Assembly: GCA_037447655.1 (NCBI GenBank)
Contig: JBBHKE010002748.1
Span: 115,459 to 161,596 of the forward strand
From: Zygnema cylindricum
Taxonomy: Eukaryota > Streptophyta > Zygnematophyceae > Zygnematales > Zygnemataceae
DNA length: 46,138 nucleotides
Reading direction: 5' to 3'
Each line of letters begins with the position of its first letter. Within the stretch, counting starts at the first letter, position 1. Both the position numbers and the translations under genes were made by a program. The notes beneath the pieces were generated by a model. The model was not told the DNA's origin and ran no database searches. It saw only the letters and a program-made list of their open reading frames with translations. This document shows, piece after piece, positions 32,310 through 41,144 of the stretch.

Positions 32310-32631
32310 AAAAACTGGTACAAAACAAAAGGAAAGAACAAGCTAAATAGATGGAAAACATCTCGAGAGTGACCTCTCGAGAACTATACGTACTTTCCTA
32401 ATCTGAAGGGGCACTTGACCTTTCGGTCAGGAGCCACAGTCAAGATTTATAAAAAGATCTTGACCAAATCCTTATCACGTAAAAGGCATTAACTGTTTGA
32501 ACACACAAAGACTGATTCTATAGCATACTGTAGAAATCTAAATATCGAAATCTTAGATAATAGAATTCAGAATTTAGATATTAAACCCATTGTCACAAAA
32601 TTAGCTTCTATCAAAGACTACTTATCTAACA
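32310..32631 (-). repeat. 5' LTR of copia-3
   Basis: The LTR begins at the complement of 32631 (TGTTAGATAAG). It contains a CTCGAGAGGTCACTCTCGAG inverted repeat near 32362-32381. The inner edge near 32310 is approximate, because no clean TGGTATCAGAGC primer site is present, only an ATCAAAACAGAGC-like sequence. Confidence 0.6.
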
Positions 32632-32740
32632 ACCTCACCATTCAGGAAAAAGGTTTGTGCGCTGCCAGACAATAAGCAAAAATAGACATCACTCATCAGT
32701 CTATCTACTGCGCGAAACAACAAAATGTTTTCAAATTGTT
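32632..32740. repeat. Right 109-bp direct repeat flanking copia-3
   Basis: This is the partner of 28939-29047. It directly abuts the LTR terminus at 32631. Confidence 0.88.
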
Positions 32741-32932
32741 AACCGAAACAAAAGAAAGAAATGTTTTCCAAATTAAGCATCTTTATATTTTCCTCTATAA
32801 CCAAGTAATTTCTCCGTTCGAATTCAATTTTGGGAAACCCAACCTCCCCAAACAAGTGAGTTCTTCAATGTACTTTTCTTTAGTAAGAAAAAAAACGTGT
32901 AGCATTACAACAACTCACCACTACGAAAAAAA

Positions 32933-32971
<39 letters not shown>

Positions 32972-34285
32972 GTATAAAAGAATTGATAAAATCACCAAAT
33001 GCTAAATTTTCCACTGATAAACCCATGGTAACCATACACATTTAAAAATGCTAAACACATACCCATAACTTCGTAGACATTGATTCCGAAATTTATCTTA
33101 TAACACCCAAACTGAAAATCCAAAACAACCCTCCTATTGTAGATGTCCACCCTCTACCCATTTTTTTTTCGGGGTTGGGAAGATGGCAAGCACCAACAAG
33201 CATCTTTCTTTAGCCTGTCTGCTGTCTGAAAAAAGAAATATATTTCCATACCGTCGACCCAAAAAAAGAAAAGAATTTTTTAAAATAGTTTTTGTTACTT
33301 TCAAAGGAAGTCCATTTAAACCTCTAGGATGAGTAATTTTCTCCTTTACGTTCCCCAAGATCATTTCTAGAGAATGCATTTCTTGCATTTCCCATCAAGT
33401 TCCTTGTCCTCTCAAAGAGTTCGATTTGCCCAATGTTAAACCTCTTTCTCACAGAATTGACAATTTCGACAGTTGCGCAATTAGCGTGTGAAAGATTAGG
33501 GCGAATGGGGTGGCTTGTTCACACGTGTGGGAGAGGCTTTTTCTCACGCGGAGAGAGTGAGGAGGTTTTCCCACATGCTCTAGCGAATGGGAAGACTTGG
33601 TCACGGGTGTGGGAGAATAAGGTGATTTATTCACAGGTGCCAGCTTCTTCACACGTGTGAGGTTAAATAAACTCGGAAGATGGCGGTGGACCCTACATCT
33701 GGAGGATATGGAGGATGTTGAGGCTTGGGAGGATATGAAGAAGCAGTGATAAGTGTTAGATGGGGAGAGTGGGGAGGATAAGAGGAATGGGAGAGGTGGG
33801 TAAGATGGGAAAAGTGAGGAGGGTGGCCAGAGTGAGGAAAGTGAGGATGGTGGAGAGAGTGGTATCTGTGGCCATTTGCTTAATGGGCGAGAGAAGGAGC
33901 CATGGCTGCTAAAGAGAGATCCAGAACTAGAAGGCTTCCACACGTGCCATATTGTTTGGGGATGGGTGGAGAGTAGAGAGAGAAAAAGGTGAAGATGGAT
34001 AAGAAATGTAAGAAGTTTGTTAAGCTTGGGAAACTGGGATGGTGATGAAAGGTTTGTTTTTGAACATGACATTTATAGGTGACTGTGGGAATTGGGTTTT
34101 AGCAGTCGCGAAGATTGCTTAGGTGGCATTTTATTAGTCGGTTAGGTGTTAGTTCGTTCATAAGCATTCTTTTGGAATACAGGTCGCTTGACGGAGACGC
34201 AAGACACGAGACGATCTGATCACGCCGCAAATGGCGAGACTGGTCGGCGAGGAAAAGGCCAAGATTTTGGGAAGTCAACAATCGT

Positions 34286-35572
34286 CAACGATGTTGGGAG
34301 CATGACGCACGCATCTTCGGTACAATGTCAAATAATTTGTAGGAAACTGGGCCATCTATAAATATAATGCGTCTATGTGTCTAATTGAAATTGGGATAGG
34401 ATATGTGACGAACGATTTGCATGGTCCGTTCACACGAGGCATTCTTGGAAGCTTTTATTCAGTGTGCCGTGCAATCATACAAGCATACCTAAAGAGACAT
34501 GTCCTAACATGATTCCTACTTGTTCTTGTTCATTCACTTGATTGCAAAGCGTGCGATGGCATAAACCATTGACGGTACATTCGAATTTCTATAACTACTA
34601 GGGCGATTGTATTTTGCAGAAATAAAGTACATAATCGTACACCAAGGAAGAATAAGACAAGCTGGGGGGAAATGCTTCTTTGCATACAACACTTGAATCA
34701 TTGGACTTTTGGGCCCCATGGGACCCCGGAGTCTCGCGGCATCCCTCATGAAGGTGTGCACGTCACCCCTGTCTACTTTGGGTAATGACGCCTCGTGTCG
34801 CGAGGCGTATCACAACTCAACACGTGAAGCGGAAATTCCGTTGATAATTTTTCATTGTTGAAATTTGGCATTTTTACTCGTTTAAACACTAACTACTAAT
34901 TTTCCATCCTTGAGAGGCTTATTCTTCTTATCTTGGATCTTCATTCTAGGAAATTAACCAAAATGGGTAATATTTGATTGCTCCTAAATCACAAAATGTC
35001 ATGCCAAAGATAGTATGGTGAAAGAATTTGATAGAACGAGCGGGATTGTTTGGAAGAGAACAAAAAAGAGGGCGAATAAGTGAGAGAAAAGTAGGGTGAA
35101 CGAGAGAGGATACTAATTTTCGGGAAGGTGCTGGTCTTCTTACACGACGTTCGAATCTGCTTAGTTTGATCGACCATAAGGATAAGTGGTACAGACGATC
35201 CGAGGGGACATGACGGATGTTATAAAGTGTAGCCCCGGGTGACATCCTTACCAGATGTTGAAGGGTGAGATACCAGCCAATACTAGATGATATCGACCTA
35301 CGCTTGCAAATTTAGTGACCCTACAAGGCAATCTGTGACGGTAATCAGGGATCGAGAGAGATCCTTCGCGCGAAATTCGTCGAACCGTAGGATCTGCAAC
35401 TGCACTTGTAGCTCGTACCAAGCCGATTAGCAAACGGGCGTTCAGAGGTGCCATAATACCGTTGCCCTGTTATTAGGTGGGAAATAAGGGAAAAGACAAT
35501 ATGCATGAACAAAAATTAGCAAGCAAAAGGACAGATGAGTATGTCACACAGGTGTTCGCAAGCATTGAAGGC
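34286..35572. other. Intergenic stretch with a possible small first exon
   Basis: On the minus strand, 35454-35252 reads as an open stretch of 68 codons from ATG (MAPLNARLLIGLVRATSAV), rich in Arg, Ala and Ser like a mitochondrial targeting peptide. It ends at a GTAAGG donor-like site near 35248. Further minus frames at 35245-34946 and 34761-34534 are open but share no frame or clear acceptor. I do not recognise a family. Otherwise nothing is seen. Confidence 0.25.
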
Positions 35573-35667
35573 TACACCGCGAATCGTTATTAGCGTTGAG
35601 AAATTATTAGTGTAAAGAAAAAAATAGCGTCATTCATTCTAATTTAGTGCCAGGAGACATAGACTTA
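35573..35667. mobile_element. Lone left end of a TA-flanked transposon
   Basis: TACACCGCGAATCGTTATTA begins at 35573 and matches the ends of the family at 11802-13571, closest to the variant at 20085-20109. A later TTCATTCTAATTTAG is shared with the subterminal part of the 1.77-kb element near 11900. The fragment ends where the 183-bp patch begins. Confidence 0.6.
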
Positions 35668-35850
35668 TGGGGATGGGTGGAGAGTAGAGAGAGAAAAAGG
35701 TGAAGATGGATAAGAAATGTAAGAAGTTTGTTAAGCTTGGGAAACTGGGATGGTGATGAAAGGTTTGTTTTTGAACATGACATTTATAGGTGACTGTGGG
35801 AATTGGGTTTTAGCAGTCGCGAAGATTGCTTAGGTGGCATTTTATTAGTC
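35668..35850. repeat. 183-bp exact copy of 33957-34139
   Basis: All 183 bases match the segment of repeat copy C around its TATA box, in the same orientation. It is joined directly to copia sequence at 35851. Identity over this length beside copia sequence that differs by about 5% marks it as a recent copying event. Confidence 0.93.
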
Positions 35851-37391
35851 AGAGAAGAGAACCAATCGGCACGTGATGATAAATGGTGAGATGCTCCCGA
35901 ATCAACGATCCAAGTGGAATCAGGGACCTGTGATGATTGGTGTACCGCGGAGGATAATGCGAATCCGTAGTCGGATTGCGTCATTGATGGCGGCAGATTG
36001 GCATTATCTACCGGTGAGTGGTGTACGGGTGGTTGATTAGATGCCGACAGAGGGTAAGTGGGAACGTATACTGGAGTTCGCGAAGTGGAGTGATTCTCCA
36101 ATTGATTTGGACCGTACGGATAGTGGGAGTCGACAAATGGATTGGTTTGGGAAAATTCCAAATTTCCGAGAGCAAATGTACTCTCAGCAGATGAAGCTTG
36201 GCCGTGGTATGATCCACGACCACCAGGGTGACCTCGTCCACCAGTACGGCCGGGTCCACCTTGCCGTTCATGTTTGCGTTTGAGCGCTGGGCACACATCG
36301 ATGATGTGATCCGACGCTCGACAATAGCGACAGGTGGTGGAGGAAGATTTTGGCGGCCTGGGATTGGGTGAAAAGGTGGCCAGGGCGACTCCTGAAGTTG
36401 TTTGAAACGATTGTTTCATTTCCTCATGGACCAGTCGCGCTGTTAGGGTCGGAATGGTTAGAGCAACTGTAGAGTTGTCAAGAGAGGAAATGAGAGCGGC
36501 ATAGTGATCCGGTAATCCTCCCAAGATTGCTGAAATAAGATCGTCATCAGAGATTGGCGATTTGATGCTCCGGAGTTGACCGGCCAGCGACTTGAGGTGC
36601 TGGACGTAGGTTTAAATAGAATCAGTAGGCAGCTTGCGGTAAGTGTTGAGTTGCCTTTTGAGGAAGAGCTTGTTGGACCAGGACTGATTCTCATATGCGG
36701 AGGTCAGGAGTGACCACGCATCATGAGCAGAAGTTGAGTCGCGGACAATATCGATCTGTGATGACTCAAGAGAGAGGACAAGCCGAGAGTGGGCTTCCTC
36801 GTTTTTAGCGAGCCAGATTGTTTTGGCGGCAGCGTCAGCTGGTTCAAGTTCGCTACCACCCAAAGTTTCTCACGACGAAATAAATGTTCTATCTGGTATT
36901 TCCAACCGTAAAAGTCTGTTCCATTGAATTTGGCAACGGTGTTTGCGTTGCCGGGCCCATAACCTATGACAGGTGAAGTCATGGTAGCAAATAGAGTGGA
37001 AAGATTAGGAACAGACAGAATGCTCTGTTTTGATTAATGATTAAAAAATTGGTACAAAACAAGAGGGACGGACAAGCTAAATAGAGAAAATATCTCGAGA
37101 GTAACCTCTCGAGAACTAGTTTGTACTTTCCTCTTCTGAAGAGGCACTTGACCTTTCGGCCAAGAGCCACGGTCAAGATTTATAAACAGATCTTGACCAG
37201 AATCTTATCACGTAGAAATCTATTGACTGTAGAACACAGTCAGACTGAATTACAGCAATCCTAGATACTAGGACAGACTGCTCAGATTACAGAATTCTGA
37301 ATATCGAAATCCTAAAAAACATAATTCAGAATTTCGACATTTAAAAACATTGTCAGAAAACTAGCTTCTATCAAAGACTACTTTTCTAACA
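35851..37391 (-). mobile_element. copia-3-related fragment: LTR plus gag and start of protease
   Basis: The segment corresponds to 31107-32631 at roughly 95% identity. On the minus strand it holds an LTR (about 37391-37036, TGTTAG start), and gag with the same capsid and CCHC knuckle (CRYCRASDHIIDVC). It ends just after the protease motif WIVDSGASHHL. The gag frame is broken by a stop near 36612 and small deletions near 36860. The 34-bp duplication of copia-3 is absent because the fragment ends exactly beyond it. Right of 37391 unrelated sequence starts. Confidence 0.85.
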
Positions 37392-37945
37392 ATCGGCTTG
37401 CTGCGTGGACTTATCGACAAGTGACTAAGCAAGTTGTCACTTATGACGCGGATTTGTGGACGCGTCGGTGTAAATATTTGAAACATCAATGTTTTGTCTT
37501 ATTAGAATTAATGATTTAGTGTTGATTAAAATAGTTATATTTTACGTGATCAATGAGGGTATCGACAGTTTAATTTGTGTGTCTTTATGTGTCGTATTTG
37601 CAGACAAGTGTACGCTTACGATTGTTGGACTCTCAGGTGTACGCTTACGATTAGTTTATTTTTAGTAATGGGCTATTATGGTTAAAAAGGACTTGATGAC
37701 AGTTACGTAATTTATGTTGGTTATTTTGACACTTAGTGATTCGTTGACAGCTCACAAGTGTATGTATAGGAATGAGCTTTGTTAGGAATTATTCATCAAT
37801 GCTTGTTAAGAAAAGTAGGGACCAAAGATGTAGTATTTTAGGGTTGTCGATTAGGTCATGCACTTTGAGTGATAAATTAATTATTTGATTATACTTAGAT
37901 TATACATTTGTTTATGTGTGATGCATTCATGTGTTATTATTATTT

Positions 37946-37949
<4 letters not shown>

Positions 37950-38025
<76 letters not shown>
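37950..38025. repeat. (TA)n microsatellite
   Basis: About 76 bp of uninterrupted TA dinucleotide. The ORF reading Tyr-Ile repeats across it is an artefact. Confidence 0.97.
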
Positions 38026-38028
<3 letters not shown>

Positions 38029-38139
38029 ATATCTATATTTGTTTGTTTGCTATACATAGTTGATGCATTTGTCCTAGGGTTTGCTATGATGATGAAGATA
38101 TTTTAAGCTTCAATTCCATGAAACCCTAGTCGTTGTCCA

Positions 38140-38232
38140 TGCGTCTGTGTACGCATTTTGCTCCGTCTGTGTACGGATTGTTGATGCATCTGTGTATGCA
38201 TGTTTGTTGCGTCTGTGTACGCATTTGGAGGA
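38140..38232. repeat. Four spaced copies of a quasi-palindromic 18-mer
   Basis: ATGCGTCTGTGTACGCAT-type units start near 38140, 38162, 38184 and 38207, so at about 23-bp spacing. The arms ATGCGT and ACGCAT are complementary, so each unit can form a small hairpin. All contain CTGTGTA. Confidence 0.75.
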
Positions 38233-38296
38233 TGCATTTCAAATGATTGTTCATTGGCCTAGCTTTGCTTAGCTTTTTGCATGATAGTTTGGGTAG

Positions 38297-38485
38297 CTTC
38301 TGCGGTCTATTTTAGACCAAAGAACAACAGTTTCTCCTTTTGGCGCGAGAGTATTGGAGTTGATGGACGCTGCAGACGCGTTAGAGCAAAAGGACAAAGT
38401 TGCACAGGCACGCCTCCGGAGACTGGCAAGGGCAGCTTGGGCGGAGGACATTGCCTATGACCTCTTCAATAAGGCCTCTGTTTAA
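38297..38485 (+). CDS. Possible terminal exon of an unrecognised gene
   Basis: After an AG acceptor-like site (TTTGGGTAG), 62 codons are open to TAA at 38483-38485. The peptide is helical in character with regular Ala, Leu, Arg and Glu (LELMDAADALEQKDK, then ARLRRLARAAWAEDIAYDL). This looks more protein-like than neighbouring frames. A GTAAGTTC donor-like site follows at 38497. Its final third is the first unit of the triplicated block at 38431-38831. I do not recognise the family and have no upstream exon with confidence. Confidence 0.35.
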   Translation, partial: LLRSILDQRTTVSPFGARVLELMDAADALEQKDKVAQARLRRLARAAWAEDIAYDLFNKASV

Positions 38486-38831
38486 TACGAGGAAATTTTT
38501 TCTGTAAGTTCATTCCTGACCTGCGTGCAATCGGCCATTTCTGCTTGTTATTTTTTTCCTTTTTTCGTTTTCTGGCAGGGGCAGCTTGGGGGGAGGACAT
38601 TGCATATGACCTTTCAATTAGGTCTCTGTTTTATACGAGGAAAAAATTTCTGTAAGTTAATTCCTGACCTGCGTGTGATCGGCCATTTCTGCTTTTTTTT
38701 TTCTGGAAGGGGCAGCTTGGGGAGAGGACATTGCCTTTGACCTTTCAATTAGGTCTCTGTTTTATACGAGGAAACAATTTCTGTAAGTTCATTCCTGACC
38801 TGCCTGTTATCGGCCATTTTTTTTTTTTCTT
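38431..38831 (+). repeat. Tandem triplication of a ~130-bp block
   Basis: Units start with GGCAGCTTGG at 38431, 38580 and 38711. Each contains GGAGGACATTGC or a close form, TACGAGGAAA, TTCTGTAAGTT and TCGGCCATTT, then a T-rich tail of variable length. Units 2 and 3 resemble each other more than unit 1, and both lost the reading frame of the exon-like stretch in unit 1. Confidence 0.85.
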
Positions 38832-39825
38832 TTTTTTTTTCTGCATCCATTTTTTTTGTTCTGCTTCTTTTGCTAGTTCTTTTTTGTCTCTCTCTTTTTT
38901 TTTCTGGAGTTTCATCTATTTGTTTTTATTTTATTTTATTTTGTATCACTTGTCTAGTTATCATTTATTTTCTCCCAGGTGCCCCAAGGTTTGGTCGAGA
39001 AACTGCCTCCTAATTCCGTAAAATTCCACCGATTCTCTAACGTTTCTTAAACATGGACCAAAAAAGATTAGATCGGCAGCTCTCCTTTTTGTGTAGTTTT
39101 GAACAAAAACTGTCACTAGTGATTTTATGCATACATTTTGTTTAATTGTTATGAAGTTTTGCTGATGGGTTTGTAATCTTGATCATGGTAGGTGCTACTG
39201 TCAGCAATTTCCCTTTTATACGCTGCAAGCTAAGGATAGTTTTTTGCACATTCTCCTTTCTCATTCTTCTTTCTAAAAGGAAGTGTCAAAATTTTGAGAC
39301 TGAGTTTGGCTTTCTGGAGGATGGTTGATTCAGGACTATGTCTATGTCTGGATTCGCTGTCGGTTTGTCAATGAAGTTCGCCACAAGTGTTGGCTTTTCT
39401 AATCAACGGAAAATCGTGGTCTCCAACTCAGGAATCGCAGTTTTAGATTGATTTGTTCGCACGTGGTTTGAAGGATTACGGTATTTATCCCGAGTTAGCT
39501 TTAGTGCGAGTATTTCGAATATTTGTTTTATCCGAAAGTATAGGAGAGGAGTCAAAAAAATAGTGCAGAAACGAGAGAATTTCAAGTGAACATATGTTGT
39601 GAACCCTTTTTCTCACAATAAGTAATTTTTACATTGTTGTTGTTACATGTTGTTTGGTGTGGAATCAATTGTTTTTTCATGGTATTTATTGTGTTTTCCA
39701 TCTTGGTTTGTCCAACTACTCTGTTCATGAATAGTGTTAATTAATAGCGGATAGGGAAATGGTTTCTCGACTCCCGTCAAGTACACCGCCCTTCACTATC
39801 AGAGCTTGTGAATGACTGACATTGG
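38832..39825. other. Unassigned T-rich region
   Basis: Long T runs lie near 38820-38960. No open frame longer than about 60 codons beyond low-complexity Phe/Ser runs, and no gene seen. Confidence 0.45.
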
Positions 39826-40210
39826 TTCTGTTTTTCCAAACCGTTTTTCCAAACTTTTTATTCAGTCTGTTTTTTCAGTCCGTTTTCTTTTAGTCCGGTT
39901 TTCTATACTGTTTTTCTTGGTCGTTTTCCAGTCCATTTTACCAGTTCCTTTTTTTCAGTCCTTTTTTTTGAGTCTGTTTTTCCATACCGTTTGTCCAGTC
40001 CGTTTTTCTAGACCGTCTTGCCAGACCGCTTTTTCAGACTGTCTTTTCAGTCCTCTTTTTCAGTGCGTTTTTCAGTCGTTTTATCAGTTATTCTCTGAGT
40101 CCGTTTTTCCAGGTCGTTGTTCCCGGTCGATTTTCAGTCCGTTTTCTTAGACTGTTTTTCCAAACCGTTTTTTCAAACCGTTTTTTCTGTTCGTTTTTTC
40201 TGTCCGAGTC
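39826..40210. repeat. Degenerate minisatellite, ~14-bp unit CAGTCCGTTTTTC
   Basis: Roughly 25 units of CAGTCCGTTTTTC and variants (AAACCGTTTTTCC, AGACTGTCTTTTC) follow each other over about 385 bp. An open plus frame of Phe, Ser, Val and Arg repeats is a by-product of a unit without stop codons. Confidence 0.85.
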
Positions 40211-40723
40211 CTCATGGTGCGAGTCCGATTCTTGCTGCAAATCCTCCTCTTTGTACTACTCCTCCCCCTTGTGAGAGTCCGCTTTCTGTGTTTTTTATTT
40301 TTAGGTTGCCATTAATTTTTTTATCGGAGAAGTTTTGGCGATTGCAAAATGTTCACCGCCCATCGCTAGTACTGTAGTGTTAACGGAGGAGGATAGAGGC
40401 TTGCATTCGCTGAAAGCCACTGGCATTGATGATAATAAGAAGTAAGGACCAAAGTGCGAGGGCTCCTACATCCCCTTCTCTCAAAAAGCTGGAGACCACG
40501 ACTACCGAGGAACTCATCCAAAGTAACTCCCAAACAACCAAACGAAGTAGTCTGCTCTCAGTACACGTTTAAATTATCGCGAGAACTTGATTTCATTTGC
40601 AGTTGATTTAACTTCTAATCACAAAAAAAAATTGAGGTTGAGATAGTTGTCAGATTTGGTTTGATTTGGTTTAACTTCCATCTTTTGCAGTGAGGTTCCA
40701 AATTAAATTTTAGCAACTAGCAG
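40211..40723. other. Unassigned region
   Basis: No gene seen. A TTTGGTTTGATTTGGTTTAACTT stretch near 40652-40675 is a short imperfect repeat. The region borders the 3' end of the non-LTR element. Confidence 0.4.
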
Positions 40724-41144
40724 TTTTTTTTTTTTAAATGGTTCCCTAGGAGCAGTAGGAAAAAAGTGAACCGTTTCTTACCGATTCGAAACCACATCTG
40801 GTGTAATGAAAAGGGGGCCGACTTTATTAAAAAGCGAAATGGTAAACCATCTGAGTCCAAAGGAACAAAAAAAAGTAACATTGCTAAACCTGAAAAAACC
40901 ACTTGACGAGGAAATAAACAAAAAGGATAAGCAAGGCAAAAACGACGAAAATACGAAAGGATGGCAGGGAAATCGAAAACACCAAAAAAAGCAAAACCTT
41001 GTAAACAAAACATCAAAGGAAAAACCTAACATGTATAAAAAAAAAACCCCCAACATAACTAATAATCTGCAGAAAGCAACCAAAGAAGTCCCTGAAAAGT
41101 TTTTGAACACGCCGTCGATCCATAACGGCAATAGAAGATCAAAG

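Larger units (their letters stand above)
29048..32631 (-). mobile_element. Ty1/copia retrotransposon copia-3, truncated inside reverse transcriptase
   Basis: On the minus strand the element runs from its LTR start (TGTTAG, complement of 32631) through a ~320-bp LTR, gag, protease and integrase into reverse transcriptase. It stops after the FVRQPEGYVSPGTE motif near 29060; the YVDD region, RNase H and second LTR are absent. A similar LTR/gag fragment lies at 35851-37391. The flanking direct repeats suggest that an incomplete copy was captured at a break or wide staggered nick. Confidence 0.85.
27640..34285 (-). repeat. Repeat family copy C, interrupted by copia-3
   Basis: Read on the minus strand, 34285-32632 and then 29047-27640 form one continuous copy of the family represented by copy A. 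It includes a TATAAAT box (near 34073), C-rich and CACGTG modules, an open frame of 84 codons (33388-33134), the (GA)n run at 32937-32967 and a 3' part matching copy A at 15450-17175. Copy C lacks the SINE-like insertion of copy A. Copia-3 with one copy of a 109-bp duplication splits it. An 83-codon frame is shared with copy A (28000 plus; 16621 minus), but most differences change amino acids, so no coding constraint is apparent. Confidence 0.72.
37392..38296. other. Unassigned region with short repeats and a (TA)n tract
   Basis: Directly after the LTR edge, 37393-37518 is open on plus (LAAWTYRQVTKQVV...) and could be an exon cut by the retrotransposon; this is weak. GTGTACGCTTACGATT occurs twice near 37607 and 37637. 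The (TA)n tract and the quasi-palindromic repeats are listed separately. Confidence 0.35.

Noticed and set aside
37885-38106. 73-codon frame of Tyr-Ile repeats
   Set aside because: Artefact of the (TA)n microsatellite.
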